This document shows, in pieces, positions 1-9,280 of a stretch of 64,000 nt of DNA (position 1 is its first letter; each line of letters begins with the position of its first letter). The stretch covers positions 62,001 to 126,000 of the forward strand of contig NZ_PGCP01000014.1 of the NCBI RefSeq assembly GCF_002812985.1, written 5' to 3'. The notes under the pieces were generated by a model. The model did not search any database. It had not been told where the DNA came from and was given only the letters and a program-made list of their open reading frames with translations. Position numbers and translations under genes: made by a program. The stretch comes from Aeromonas lusitana (lineage in GTDB: Bacteria; Pseudomonadota; Gammaproteobacteria; Enterobacterales; Aeromonadaceae).

Positions 1-1386
1 GAAGTAGATGGATTTCGGAAGTTTGTGCCACAGCATATTTTCTGCCCGTTTTGCGACTGTCTTCTTGTTGATCAAGTGCTTGGGACCTACGTTCTCGGAG
101 ATGGAGTTACCACTCCAGGAGCCGCAACCCAAAGTCAGAGACGGGGCGAGCGCGAAGTTGTACAGGTCACCGATACCACCCTGAGTGGACGGGGTGTTGA
201 TCAGGATACGGGCGGTCTTCATCTTGTCGCCGAAGTACTTGATGCGGTCGGCGTTGCGATCCTGGTCGGTGTACAGACCTGAGGTGTGGCCGATACCACC
301 GATGTTGACCATGTCACAGGCCATTTCGACGGCTTCTTCGAAGTTCTTGGCACGGAACATACCCAGGGTCGGGGAGAGCTTCTCGTGAGCGAACTCGTCT
401 TCCGCGCACAGCTCCAGACCTTCACCGATGAGGATCTTGGTGGTAGCCGGTACGGTCACGCCTGCCATGGCGGCGATCTTGGTCGCGGGCTGGCCCACGA
501 TGTCGGCGTTCAGGGCGCCGTTGATCAGCAGCACTTTACGTACCTTGTCGGCTTCGTCCTTGGACAGAATGTAGCCGGCGTGGGTCGCGAAACGCTCTTT
601 GACCTGGTTGTAGATGGAGTCAACCACGATGACCGCCTGCTCGGACGCACAGACAACGCCGTTATCGAAGGTCTTGGACATCAGGATGGAGGCCACGGCG
701 CGCTTCACATCGGCGGTTTCGTCGATGACGATGGGCACGTTACCGGCACCCACACCGATGGCAGGCTTGCCTGAGGAGTAAGCGGCTTTCACCATGCCCG
801 GGCCACCGGTGGCCAGGATCAGGTTGATGTCGTCGTGCTTCATCAGCGCGTTGGACAGCTCAACGGACGGTTGATCGATCCAGCCGATGATATTCTTCGG
901 CGCACCGGCGGCAATGGCGGCATCCAGTACCAGCTTGGCAGCGGTATTGGTGGAGTTCTTGGCGCGGGGGTGCGGGGAGAAGATGATGGCGTTACGGGTC
1001 TTCAGGGAGATGAGGGCCTTGAAGATGGCGGTAGAAGTCGGGTTGGTGGTCGGAACGATACCGCAGATGATGCCTACCGGCTCGGCGATGGTGATGGTGC
1101 CCATCTCGTCGTCCTGGCTCAGGATGCCGCAGGTCTTCTCATCTTTATAAGCGTTATAGATGTATTCGGAGGCGAAGTGGTTCTTGATAACCTTGTCTTC
1201 GATGATACCCATACCGGATTCGGCCACGGCCATCTGGGCCAGGGGGATACGGGCGTTGCTGGCGGCCAGGGCGGCGGCACGGAAAACCTTGTCTACCTGC
1301 TCTTGCGAGAAGCTGGCGAATTCACGCTGTGCTTCTTTGACGCGGGCAACCAGTGCATCCAGTTCAGCCAAATTGGTTACTGCCAT
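1..1386 (-). CDS. adhE: Bifunctional acetaldehyde-CoA/alcohol dehydrogenase AdhE, N-terminal part (cut by window edge)
   Basis: The frame is open from the ATG at 1386 (Shine-Dalgarno AGGAG just upstream) to base 1, giving 462 codons of a protein that is about 890 aa in enterobacteria. The start (MAVTNLAEL) and the whole stretch align by eye with E. coli AdhE. This part is the acetaldehyde dehydrogenase domain, with the catalytic cysteine in NGVICASEQ near residue 246, plus the start of the linker (ends [10 protein letters not shown]). The iron-dependent alcohol dehydrogenase half lies outside the window. AdhE reduces acetyl-CoA to ethanol in two NADH-dependent steps during fermentation and forms spirosomes in the cytosol. 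An FNR-like box lies about 160 bp upstream, consistent with anaerobic induction. The adhE-ychE-opp neighbourhood matches E. coli. Confidence 0.97.
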   Translation of the reverse strand, partial: MAVTNLAELDALVARVKEAQREFASFSQEQVDKVFRAAALAASNARIPLAQMAVAESGMGIIEDKVIKNHFASEYIYNAYKDEKTCGILSQDDEMGTITIAEPVGIICGIVPTTNPTSTAIFKALISLKTRNAIIFSPHPRAKNSTNTAAKLVLDAAIAAGAPKNIIGWIDQPSVELSNALMKHDDINLILATGGPGMVKAAYSSGKPAIGVGAGNVPIVIDETADVKRAVASILMSKTFDNGVVCASEQAVIVVDSIYNQVKERFATHAGYILSKDEADKVRKVLLINGALNADIVGQPATKIAAMAGVTVPATTKILIGEGLELCAEDEFAHEKLSPTLGMFRAKNFEEAVEMACDMVNIGGIGHTSGLYTDQDRNADRIKYFGDKMKTARILINTPSTQGGIGDLYNFALAPSLTLGCGSWSGNSISENVGPKHLINKKTVAKRAENMLWHKLPKSIYF

Positions 1387-1545
1387 GTTTATCTCCTGAT
1401 GATTTGAAAACTGTTTAGTAAGACCTTGGCAATGCCCGGCAATTATAGCCGCCCTGTCAAGGATAGAATCACCATAACGGGGTATTTACATGTCTTAGTA
1501 AACTGCTTTCTGACTCGATTATGAGCGGGGTTGCGCCAGAAAAAC

Positions 1546-1559
1546 TTGATCTGGATCAT
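1546..1559 (-). promoter_or_regulatory. FNR-like box upstream of adhE
   Basis: The 14 bases read TTGAT-CTGG-ATCAT, one mismatch from the FNR consensus TTGAT-N4-ATCAA. The site lies about 160 bp upstream of the adhE start codon. A TATAAT hexamer sits at 1442-1447 on the minus strand as a possible -10. Anaerobic control of adhE is established in enterobacteria; that this site acts is inference. Confidence 0.5.
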
Positions 1560-2007
1560 ATGTAACAAAAGAACAAAAGAAATTTTGTTTCACAGATGTA
1601 GGGCAGCAGTGGCTGGCGGCGGTCCACATCCGAGGTCCGGGCACTCAGTCGTGCTTTCAGCTTATTTTATTATTTATATTTCATGTGGTTATCGATTAAT
1701 TGCCGACGAGGTCCCAAGCTGAGTCTGACCCACATAGTGGGATGGACAGCCTCCTGAATGGGTCGCCAGCCCCTAGTACAAGGCCTTTCCCCACAGTAGA
1801 GAGGGGAAAAATCGTGTTCTTTTTATTCAAAACTGCCGTCCCCCATCAGCGTTGGGGCCGCGATGACGAGAGTTGGCATCGTTTGATGCCGTAACGTTTT
1901 CGGCAGCCCGGCAACGTTAGCGACTAACAAGGCTGGCATCTGGGTAGTAAGGAGGAGTCACCTTCCCATCATGGGGTTCGGCAGCTGCGACCAGCCTCCA
2001 TCTTTAT

Positions 2008-2126
2008 GAGCAGCGGCAAGCGTCAGGAAGATGAGGTCTTGGCAGAAATGGCGGAGACAGCGGCAAGTCATCAAGAATATGGGGCTTGGCAGAGATGACA
2101 GGAGCAGCGGCAGGCCATCAGCAAGA
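2008..2126. repeat. Three imperfect 46-48 bp tandem repeats
   Basis: GAGCAGCGGCAAG-type units begin at 2008, 2054 and 2102 (GAGCAGCGGCAAG, GAGACAGCGGCAAG, GAGCAGCGGCAGG). The first two also share a CTTGGCAGA block at about 2038-2046 and 2086-2094. They lie in the adhE-marC intergenic region and match no feature I recognise. Confidence 0.6.
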
Positions 2127-2490
2127 GAAGACAAAGTAAGAAAGGGCAGGGGCCAGGTTACGCGGCAGGGACTCCGGGCGCGGGCCAGCCACAGATAGTG
2201 AATACCTTGTTATGGCCTCCCGTTCCCATCCATGAAAGGGCATTTTGGTGAAGGGAAATATCGCAGGAATCGCTATGGGCAGAATAACGCGCTAGCGAGG
2301 TGCATCAATATGTTAATTTACCCGACTGGTTATTAACAACTCGATATGTTGCCATTTGTCGATCCATTAGAGGAACTAACTGAAAAGCCACGGAAAGGGT
2401 GAGATTATTTGATTGGTGAAGGGAAAAGTCATGGTGTAAATTTACGCACAGTTTGATGGGGATGGCCCCCGTGGCCCGATTTGGTTCTGG

Positions 2491-3135
2491 ATGGCGCTTA
2501 TGGCAGCAATTGACTTCTCTTTATACCTGAAATTTTTCGTTGGCCTGTTTGCGATCATTAACCCCTTGGGTTTGTTGCCTGTGTTCGTCAGCCTGACCGG
2601 CCACATGCAGCCGGACGAGCGGCGCAAGACCAACACCACGGCCCACATCGCCGTGATGGTCATCCTGATGGTCTCCATGTGCATGGGGCAGCTGATCCTG
2701 GATGGCTTTGGCATCTCGCTCGCCTCGTTTCGCATCGCAGGTGGCTCGCTCATCACCTTGATCGCCTGGTCCATGCTGCAAGGCAAGCTGGGGGAGGTGA
2801 AGCACAACAAACAGGAGAAGGGCGAACTGGCGGCGCGTGAATCCATTGCCGTGGTGCCCCTGGCCCTGCCGCTGATGGCGGGCCCTGGCGCCATCTCTTC
2901 CTCTATCGTCTACGCCAGCCAGAAGACCCTGCCCCAGCTGTTCGGCATGTTCCTGGTGGTGATGGCGTTTGCCTACTGCTCCTGGCTCATCTTCCGCGCC
3001 GCCCCCTTGCTGTTCAAGCTGATGGGCAACACAGGCATCAACGTGGTGACCCGGATCATGGGGCTTATCATGATGTCCCTCGGTATCGAGATCATGGTGG
3101 CGGGCATCAAGGGTGTCTTTCCCGGATTGATGTGA
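2491..3135 (+). CDS. ychE: MarC/YchE family inner-membrane protein
   Basis: The 214-aa product has six predicted hydrophobic segments and closely resembles E. coli YchE throughout, for example FFVGLFAIINPLG near the start, SFRIAGG, ESIAVVPLALPLMAGPGAIS in the middle and a TGINVVTRIMGL-type C-terminal segment ending GIKGVFPGLM. The biochemical role of MarC proteins is not established, although they were once linked to multidrug resistance. The position between adhE and oppA is the same as in E. coli, which supports orthology. The start could instead be the in-frame ATG at 2500, since neither site has a strong Shine-Dalgarno sequence. A hairpin terminator follows at 3155-3180. Confidence 0.9.
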   Translation: MALMAAIDFSLYLKFFVGLFAIINPLGLLPVFVSLTGHMQPDERRKTNTTAHIAVMVILMVSMCMGQLILDGFGISLASFRIAGGSLITLIAWSMLQGKLGEVKHNKQEKGELAARESIAVVPLALPLMAGPGAISSSIVYASQKTLPQLFGMFLVVMAFAYCSWLIFRAAPLLFKLMGNTGINVVTRIMGLIMMSLGIEIMVAGIKGVFPGLM

Positions 3136-3154
3136 TTCAGGTCTGCTTTGCTGT

Positions 3155-3180
3155 AGCCGGTCCTCGTGACCGGCTTTTTA
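3155..3180 (+). terminator. Rho-independent terminator after ychE
   Basis: Stem GCCGGTC (3156-3162) pairs with GACCGGC (3168-3174) and is followed by TTTTTA. It separates ychE from the opp operon. Confidence 0.85.
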
Positions 3181-3415
3181 TTGTTTCTTTTTTGTTAGTC
3201 ATTTCCTAGAATCGAGCGGCTTTGTACAAAAAACGCCCGTCACATTGTATTTAAATGCTGATAAATGGGTTTAAAGCTGTTTTTTTAACCATTACGAAGC
3301 GGTTCCCCTGACGATATCTATTGCATTATCAGAAATCACAGGGAATTATGCTGGCTGCGAGATGTTTATCTCGCGGATGGACAAATGCATGGAATGTTCT
3401 TGTTGGAGTATGGAA

Positions 3416-5035
3416 ATGACTCATAAAAAAACAATTATTAATACCCTCTTGGTGGCAGCATTGTTTGGTGGGATGAGCGCGGCGCAAGCTGCCGATGTCC
3501 CCGCCGGCACCAAGCTGGCCGATGTTCAGCAACTGGTGAAAGGCAACGGCTCCGAGCCTGCCACATTGGATCCGCATAAAACCGAAGGAACGGTGGAATC
3601 CAATATCTTGCGTGACCTGTTCGAAGGTCTCGTCTCTTCCGGCCCCAAGGGTGAAACCCTGCCTGGCGTGGCCGAGTCCTGGGAAACCAAGGACAACAAA
3701 CACTTCGTGTTCCACCTGCGCAAAGATGCCAAGTGGTCCAACGGGGATCCGGTGACCGCCCATGATTTCGAGTTCGCCTTCAAGCGCGCGGTGGATCCCA
3801 AGACTGCCTCTCCTTACTCCTGGTACATGGAAATCCCTACCATAGTCAACGCCACCGAGATCATCGCTGGCAAGAAGCCGTCCGACACCCTGGGTGTGAA
3901 GGCGGTGGACGACTACACCTTCGAGGTGCAACTGGAGAAGGCCGTTCCCTATTTCGTCAGCATGCTCTCTCACACCACCACCTACCCGGTGCCGAAGAAG
4001 GTGATCGAGAAGTTTGGTGACAAGTGGACCCAGCCCGGCAACATGGTATCCAACGGTGCCTATCAGCTGAAAGACTGGGTGGTCAACGAGCGCGTCGACG
4101 TCGAGCGCAACCCCAACTACTGGAACAACGCCAAGACCGTCATCAACAAGGTGACCTACTTGCCCATCCAGTCCACCAACGCCGAGTTGAACCGCTACCT
4201 GGCCGGTGAAGTGGACCTCACCTACAACATGCCCATCGAGCGCTTCAAGCAGATGAAGAAAGAGCTGCCAAAAGAGGTGCAGGTCAGCGGCTACGTGGGT
4301 ACCTACTACTACCAGTACAACTTCAAGCACAAGCCGTTTGACGACGTGCGAGTGCGTACCGCGCTCTCCTATGCCATCGATCGCAACGTGATCGCCGACA
4401 AGGTGATGGGCAAGGGTGAAACCCCGGGTTATACCCTGGTCCCTGATTTTGTTGACGGCTTCAAGCCGGTTGCACCGGCCTGGTCCAAGCTGACCCAGGC
4501 AGAGCGTGATGCCAAGGCCAAAGAGCTGCTGACCGAAGCCGGTTTCGGCCCGGGCAAGCCGCTCAAGTTCGAACTGCTCTACAACACAGACGACAACCAC
4601 AAGAAGGTGGCTGTTGCTGTCGCCTCCATGTGGAAGAAGCTCGGCGTGCAGGTGAGCCTGGTGAACCAGGAGTGGAAAACTTACCTGGAAACCAAGAAGC
4701 AGGGTGATTTTGACGTGGGTCGCGCCGGCTGGATCGCGGACTACAACGAAGCCTCTTCCATGCTGGATCTGATGCAGACCACTCACGGCAATAACGACGG
4801 CAAGTACTCCAACCCTGAATTTGACAAGCTGATGAGCGAGTCACGCAACCAGGTCGATTCGGATGCGCGTAACAAGCTGTATGTCCAGGCCGAAGACATC
4901 CTGGCCAAGGACATGCCGATTGCCCCCATCTACCAGTACGTGACCTCCCGTATGGTCAAACCCTATGTGGGCGGCTACCCGGCCAACCCGCTGGATAACC
5001 TCTACAGCAAAGACATGTACATCATTGCTCACTGA
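3416..5035 (+). CDS. oppA: Periplasmic oligopeptide-binding protein OppA
   Basis: This 539-aa family-5 solute-binding protein captures oligopeptides in the periplasm and delivers them to OppBCDF. E. coli OppA is 543 aa. The start at 3416 is chosen because GGAG lies seven bases upstream; the ATG at 3410 is too close to it. A signal peptide (MTHKKTIINTLLVAALFGG, cleavage near AQA-AD) is followed by the family signature around EPATLDPHKTEG and SNILRDLFEGL, and by WSNGDPVTAHDF. The upstream untranslated region is long (over 200 bp after the ychE terminator), as in enterobacteria where OppA is under small-RNA control; no sRNA site is demonstrated here. It is followed by a hairpin and then oppB. 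Confidence 0.97.
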   Translation: MTHKKTIINTLLVAALFGGMSAAQAADVPAGTKLADVQQLVKGNGSEPATLDPHKTEGTVESNILRDLFEGLVSSGPKGETLPGVAESWETKDNKHFVFHLRKDAKWSNGDPVTAHDFEFAFKRAVDPKTASPYSWYMEIPTIVNATEIIAGKKPSDTLGVKAVDDYTFEVQLEKAVPYFVSMLSHTTTYPVPKKVIEKFGDKWTQPGNMVSNGAYQLKDWVVNERVDVERNPNYWNNAKTVINKVTYLPIQSTNAELNRYLAGEVDLTYNMPIERFKQMKKELPKEVQVSGYVGTYYYQYNFKHKPFDDVRVRTALSYAIDRNVIADKVMGKGETPGYTLVPDFVDGFKPVAPAWSKLTQAERDAKAKELLTEAGFGPGKPLKFELLYNTDDNHKKVAVAVASMWKKLGVQVSLVNQEWKTYLETKKQGDFDVGRAGWIADYNEASSMLDLMQTTHGNNDGKYSNPEFDKLMSESRNQVDSDARNKLYVQAEDILAKDMPIAPIYQYVTSRMVKPYVGGYPANPLDNLYSKDMYIIAH

Positions 5036-5062
5036 GTAAAGTAACAAGTCGCATAACAAGCA

Positions 5063-5087
5063 GGCCCGCCGGATGGCGGGCCTTTAA
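5063..5087 (+). terminator. Hairpin between oppA and oppB (attenuating terminator)
   Basis: GGCCCGCC (5063-5070) pairs with GGCGGGCC (5075-5082) with a GGAT loop, followed by a weak TTTAAATT run. Such a partial terminator typically keeps the binding protein more abundant than the membrane subunits. Confidence 0.75.
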
Positions 5088-5133
5088 ATTACAACCGCGA
5101 CCCTTTGGAAGCAGTACAGGACAGGAAATGTCT

Positions 5134-6054
5134 ATGTTGAAATTCATTTTTAAACGTCTACTGGAAGCGATCCCGACCCTGCTGGTCTTGATCACCGTCT
5201 CTTTCTTCATGATGCGTTTCGCCCCGGGTAACCCCTTTACCAGCGAACGTTCCCTGCCGCCGGAAGTCTTGGCCAACATCGAGGCCAAATACGGTCTGGA
5301 CAAGCCCATCGGCGTGCAATATCTGACTTATCTGGGCAACCTGGTCCAAGGCGATCTCGGTCCCTCCTTCAAATACAAGGACTTCACCGTCAACGATCTG
5401 GTGAGCCAGGCACTGCCTGTCTCCGCCAAGATCGGCCTGGCCGCCTTCCTGCTGGCGGTGACGCTTGGGGTAACGTTCGGTACCATAGCGGCGCTTAAAC
5501 AGAACACCGTCATCGATTATCTGTTGATGTCGTCGGCCATGGCCGGGGTGGTGATCCCGGGCTTCGTGCTGGCACCCTTGCTGGTGCTCTTCTTCAGTAT
5601 CTATCTCGGCTGGTTCCCGGCCGGTGGCTGGCAGGGGGGCGGGGTGCAGTACATGGTATTGCCGGTGTTTGGCATGATGATGTACTACATCTCGGCCATC
5701 TCGCGCATCATGCGTGGCAGCATGATCGAGACCATGAACTCCAATTTCATCCGCACCGCCCGCGCCAAGGGCTTGCCTCTGCGTCACATCATCCTCAAAC
5801 ACGCGCTGCGCCCGGCCATGCTGCCGGTGGTTTCCTACCTGGGACCGGCGTTCGTGGGCATCATCACGGGTTCCGTGGTGATCGAGACCATCTTCGGCCT
5901 GCCGGGGATTGGTCAGCTGTTCGTCAACGGTGCCCTCAACCGTGATTACTCCATGGTGCTCGGTCTGACCATTCTGGTCGGCGCCCTCACTATCACCTTT
6001 AACGCTGTGGTCGACATTCTCTACGCCGTCATCGACCCCAAGATCCGTTACTAA
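5134..6054 (+). CDS. oppB: Oligopeptide ABC transporter permease OppB
   Basis: The 306-aa inner-membrane permease is nearly colinear with E. coli OppB (306 aa). The ATG at 5134 (MLKFIFKRL) gives AGGA at the right distance, while the ATG at 5128 is too close to it. The N-terminal MMRFAPGNPF segment is typical of family-5 permeases. The cytoplasmic coupling (EAA) loop reads IRTARAKGLPLRHIILKHAL, and the end is VDILYAVIDPKIRY. With OppC it forms the transmembrane channel. Fourteen bases separate it from oppC. Confidence 0.97.
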   Translation: MLKFIFKRLLEAIPTLLVLITVSFFMMRFAPGNPFTSERSLPPEVLANIEAKYGLDKPIGVQYLTYLGNLVQGDLGPSFKYKDFTVNDLVSQALPVSAKIGLAAFLLAVTLGVTFGTIAALKQNTVIDYLLMSSAMAGVVIPGFVLAPLLVLFFSIYLGWFPAGGWQGGGVQYMVLPVFGMMMYYISAISRIMRGSMIETMNSNFIRTARAKGLPLRHIILKHALRPAMLPVVSYLGPAFVGIITGSVVIETIFGLPGIGQLFVNGALNRDYSMVLGLTILVGALTITFNAVVDILYAVIDPKIRY

Positions 6055-6068
6055 GTCGGGAGTTCATC

Positions 6069-6980
6069 ATGGTTGTTACAACTGAAAAGCGCGAAGCCGT
6101 CGAGGCGTTCGCCCAGCAAGTCGAGGTGGTGGAGGGGCGCTCCCTGTGGAAGGATGCCCGCCGCCGTTTCCTGCGCAACAAGGCGGCGCTGACCAGCCTC
6201 ATCATCCTGACCATCATAGGGTTGGCGGTGATCGTCGGCCCGCACCTGTCCCAATACACCTTCGATGATCCGGACTGGGGTGCCATGCAAACCGCGCCTG
6301 ACATGGAAACCGGTCACTGGTTCGGTACCGACAGCCTGGGGCGCGATCTGTTCGTGCGCACCCTGCTCGGCGGTCGCATCTCGCTCATGGTCGGCATCAT
6401 GGGGGCCCTGGTGGCCGTCATCATAGGCACACTGTACGGCGCGGCCTCCGGTTTCATCGGCGGTCGCATCGACAGCCTGATGATGCGGGTCCTCGAGATC
6501 CTCAACGCCTTCCCCTTCATGTTCTTCGTGATCATGCTGGTGACGTTTTTTGGCAGGAACTTGGCACTCATCTTCCTCGCCATCGGCGCGGTGAGCTGGC
6601 TCGACATGGCGCGGATCGTGCGCGGCCAGACCCTGAGCCTCAAGAGCAAGGAGTTCATCGAGGCGGCCCACGTCTGTGGCGTTTCCAAGTGGAAGATCAT
6701 CACCCGTCACATAGTGCCGAACGTGCTCGGTATCGTGGCCGTTTACGCCACCTTGCTGGTGCCGGGCATGATCATGTTCGAATCCTTCCTGAGTTTCCTC
6801 GGCCTCGGTGTCCAGGAACCCATGACCAGCTGGGGTGCCCTGCTGGACGAAGGCTCCAAAGCGATGGAAGTGGCCATCTGGCAACTCTTGTTCCCCGCCG
6901 GTTTCATGGTGGTGACCCTGTTTTGCTTCAACTTCCTCGGGGATGGTCTGCGTGACGCCCTCGATCCCAAGGATCGTTGA
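6069..6980 (+). CDS. oppC: Oligopeptide ABC transporter permease OppC
   Basis: The 303-aa partner permease of OppB starts at an ATG preceded by GGGAG. It has a long cytoplasmic N-terminus, then transmembrane segments, the HWFGTDSLGRDLFVRTLLGG motif shared by DppC/OppC proteins, an EAA loop (IEAAHVCGVSKWKIITRHIV) and the C-terminal FLGDGLRDALDPKDR. Length matches E. coli OppC (302 aa). It lies between oppB and oppD in the same operon. Confidence 0.97.
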   Translation: MVVTTEKREAVEAFAQQVEVVEGRSLWKDARRRFLRNKAALTSLIILTIIGLAVIVGPHLSQYTFDDPDWGAMQTAPDMETGHWFGTDSLGRDLFVRTLLGGRISLMVGIMGALVAVIIGTLYGAASGFIGGRIDSLMMRVLEILNAFPFMFFVIMLVTFFGRNLALIFLAIGAVSWLDMARIVRGQTLSLKSKEFIEAAHVCGVSKWKIITRHIVPNVLGIVAVYATLLVPGMIMFESFLSFLGLGVQEPMTSWGALLDEGSKAMEVAIWQLLFPAGFMVVTLFCFNFLGDGLRDALDPKDR

Positions 6981-7013
6981 GAAAGAGCCACGAAAGATCG
7001 ATAAGGAGTCTTT

Positions 7014-7994
7014 ATGAAATTACTGGATGTGAAAGATCTGCGGGTCGAATTCAAGACCCCGGATGGCAATGTGGTGGCCGTCAACGACCTCAACTTTTCT
7101 CTGGCTGCGGGCGAGACCCTCGGCATCGTCGGCGAGTCCGGCTCCGGCAAGTCCCAGACCGCGTTCGCCATCATGGGCCTGCTGGCCAAGAACGGTGTCA
7201 TCACGGGGTCCGCCAAGTTCCAGGGGGATGAGATCCTCAACCTGCCGGAATCCAAGCTCAACCGTATCCGCTCCGAGAAGATCGCCATGATCTTCCAGGA
7301 CCCCATGACCTCGCTGAACCCTTATATGAAGGTGAAGGATCAGCTGATGGAAGTGCTGATGCTGCACAAGGGGATGAGCAAGGCGGCGGCGTTCGAGGAG
7401 TCTGTTCGCATGCTGGACGCGGTCAAGATCCCCGAGACCCGCAAGCGGATGAACATGTATCCGCACGAGTTCTCCGGTGGCATGCGCCAGCGGGTGATGA
7501 TCGCCATGGCGCTGCTGTGCCGTCCGCAACTGCTCATCGCCGATGAGCCGACCACGGCGCTGGACGTGACGGTGCAGGCCCAGATCATGACCCTGATGAA
7601 CGAGCTCAAACGCGAGTTCAACACCGCCATCATCATGATCACCCACGACCTCGGCGTGGTGGCCGGTATCTGTGACAAGGTGCTGGTGATGTACGCCGGT
7701 CGGACCATGGAGTACGGCAAGGTCAACGACATCTTCTACCGTCCGAGCCACCCCTATACCGAGGGCTTGCTGCGCGCCATTCCCCGCCTCGATACGGAAG
7801 GGGAAGAGCTGCCCACCATCCCGGGTAACCCGCCCAACCTGCTGCGCCTGCCCACCGGCTGCCCCTTCCAGGAGCGCTGCCACAGGGCGAGTGAGATCTG
7901 CGGCAAGCAGTCCCCGATCCTGACGCCGTTCAACGACGGTCGCGAGCGGGCCTGCCATTGGGTATCGGATGCCATGAGCAAGGGGGCACACTAA
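7014..7994 (+). CDS. oppD: Oligopeptide ABC transporter ATPase OppD
   Basis: The 326-aa ATPase has Walker A GESGSGKS, signature FSGGMRQRV, Walker B LLIADEP and the H-loop ITHDLG. The C-terminal oligopeptide-transporter extension carries clustered cysteines ([17 protein letters not shown]), seen in this family. AAGGAG precedes the start. It pairs with OppF to power peptide import at the cytoplasmic face. Its stop abuts the oppF start directly. Confidence 0.97.
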   Translation: MKLLDVKDLRVEFKTPDGNVVAVNDLNFSLAAGETLGIVGESGSGKSQTAFAIMGLLAKNGVITGSAKFQGDEILNLPESKLNRIRSEKIAMIFQDPMTSLNPYMKVKDQLMEVLMLHKGMSKAAAFEESVRMLDAVKIPETRKRMNMYPHEFSGGMRQRVMIAMALLCRPQLLIADEPTTALDVTVQAQIMTLMNELKREFNTAIIMITHDLGVVAGICDKVLVMYAGRTMEYGKVNDIFYRPSHPYTEGLLRAIPRLDTEGEELPTIPGNPPNLLRLPTGCPFQERCHRASEICGKQSPILTPFNDGRERACHWVSDAMSKGAH

Positions 7995-8990
7995 ATGGGT
8001 ACTGACAAGAAACTGCTGCTGGAAGTGTCCGACCTCAAGGTCCACTTCAGCATCAAGAGTGACAAGGCCTGGCCCTGGGCCAAGCCATCCGCGTTGAAAG
8101 CGGTGGACGGGGTGACGGTGCGCCTGTATGAGGGGGAGACCCTGGGCGTGGTCGGTGAGTCCGGCTGTGGCAAGTCCACCTTCGCCCGGGCTTTGATCGG
8201 CCTGGTGCCGGCCACCGACGGCAAGGTGGTCTGGCTCGGGCAGGATCTGACCAAGCTGGAGCAGGGGGCGCTGCGGGAAAAGCGCAAGGAGATCCAGATG
8301 ATCTTCCAGGACCCGCTGGCCTCCCTCAACCCGCGCATGACAATCGGTGACATCATCGCCGAGCCCCTCATCACCTTCTATCCCAAGCTCTCAAGGGATG
8401 AGGTGAAGGAGAAGGTGCGTGCCATGATGACCAAGGTGGGCCTGCTGCCAAACCTGGTGAACCGTTATCCACACGAGTTCTCCGGCGGCCAGTGTCAGCG
8501 CATCGGCATCGCCCGGGCACTGATCCTGGAGCCCAAGATGATCATCTGCGACGAGCCGGTCTCGGCGCTGGATGTCTCCATTCAGGCTCAGGTGGTAAAC
8601 CTGCTCAAATCCCTGCAAAAGGAGATGGGGCTGTCCCTCATCTTCATCGCCCATGACCTGTCCGTGGTCAAACATATCTCGGATCGGGTGCTGGTGATGT
8701 ATCTGGGCAATGCGGTGGAGCTTGGCACCCGCCAGGAGATCTTCGCCAATCCCCTGCACCCTTACACCAAGGCGCTGATGTCGGCCGTGCCCATCCCGGA
8801 TCCGGACTTGGAGCGCAGCAAGGTCATCCAGATCCTGGAAGGGGATCTGCCGTCTCCCATGAATCCGCCGTCCGGCTGCGTGTTCCGCACTCGCTGCCCG
8901 GTGGCGGGCCCGGAGTGCGCCAAGACCCGGCCCATGCTGGAGGGGAACTTCGATCACGCTGTCTCCTGCCTCAAGGTGGATCCGCTCTGA
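7995..8990 (+). CDS. oppF: Oligopeptide ABC transporter ATPase OppF
   Basis: The 331-aa ATPase begins at the base after the oppD stop, with AAGGGGG inside the oppD end as ribosome-binding site, so translation is probably coupled. Walker A is GESGCGKS, signature FSGGQCQRI, Walker B MIICDEP, H-loop IAHDLS. The C-terminal extension again has cysteines (GCVFRTRCPVAGPEC, SCLKV). It completes the OppABCDF importer, and a strong terminator follows. Confidence 0.97.
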   Translation: MGTDKKLLLEVSDLKVHFSIKSDKAWPWAKPSALKAVDGVTVRLYEGETLGVVGESGCGKSTFARALIGLVPATDGKVVWLGQDLTKLEQGALREKRKEIQMIFQDPLASLNPRMTIGDIIAEPLITFYPKLSRDEVKEKVRAMMTKVGLLPNLVNRYPHEFSGGQCQRIGIARALILEPKMIICDEPVSALDVSIQAQVVNLLKSLQKEMGLSLIFIAHDLSVVKHISDRVLVMYLGNAVELGTRQEIFANPLHPYTKALMSAVPIPDPDLERSKVIQILEGDLPSPMNPPSGCVFRTRCPVAGPECAKTRPMLEGNFDHAVSCLKVDPL

Positions 8991-9005
8991 TCTCGACGCC
9001 ATGAC

Positions 9006-9036
9006 AAGGGGCGCCCAGGTGGCGCCCCTTTTATTT
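9006..9036 (+). terminator. Rho-independent terminator of the opp operon
   Basis: AAGGGGCGCC (9006-9015) pairs with GGCGCCCCTT (9021-9030), followed by TTATTTT. Confidence 0.9.
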
Positions 9037-9089
9037 TGCAAAGGACACACTATGCCCCTTGGCGTTATCTTTCAGGGTTGCTATCATCC

Positions 9090-9222
9090 GCGCAACAAGG
9101 GGAGTAACTTCTCGCCGGTTTGTCGTCATTACGGTGCACGCATGTATGCAGTGGACCCGGCAGCCGGGCAGCAAGTCAATTGCTGTAAGTGAGACCTTGC
9201 CGAGAGGCAAGGTGTATCTGCT
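9090..9222 (+). ncRNA. Manganese-sensing yybP-ykoY riboswitch upstream of alx
   Basis: The leader contains the conserved AAGGGGAGTAAC core at about 9097-9108 and the second conserved element GAGACCTTGCC-GAGA-GGCAAGGTGTATC at about 9191-9218, with paired arms between. Both match the yybP-ykoY family, whose E. coli members precede alx and mntP. The downstream gene is Alx itself, which independently supports the call. This class binds Mn2+ and turns on Mn exporters, and in alx also responds to alkaline pH. An intrinsic terminator-like hairpin follows. Confidence 0.9.
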
Positions 9223-9230
9223 CCAAACGC

Positions 9231-9267
9231 AAACCCACGCCTCTCGGTCGTGGGTTTTGTCGTTTTT
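9231..9267 (+). terminator. Expression-platform hairpin of the alx leader
   Basis: AAACCCACG (9231-9239) pairs with CGTGGGTTT (9249-9257), followed by TGTCGTTTTT. It ends immediately before the alx ribosome-binding site (GGAGAGG), so it can act as the regulated terminator. Confidence 0.7.
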
Positions 9268-9280
9268 GGAGAGGTGAAAA

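Larger units (their letters stand above)
1387..2490. other. Long intergenic region between adhE and the marC-family gene
   Basis: About 1.1 kb without a convincing gene. It holds the adhE promoter region near 1440-1560 (minus strand), three imperfect copies of a repeat at 2008-2126, and AT-rich stretches near 1660-1700 and 2290-2440. Short open frames of 63-64 codons occur at 1531-1894 but lack ribosome-binding sites and recognisable products. The length suggests a long regulated leader or an unannotated RNA, but nothing in the sequence proves this. Confidence 0.6.

Noticed and set aside
1442-1464. TTGACA close to TATAAT as an adhE promoter pair
   Set aside because: They are only 7 bases apart, too close for a -35/-10 pair; only the TATAAT was considered as a possible -10.
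1531-1894. Short frames of 63-64 codons in the adhE-ychE gap
   Set aside because: No ribosome-binding site, no recognisable product; likely chance frames.
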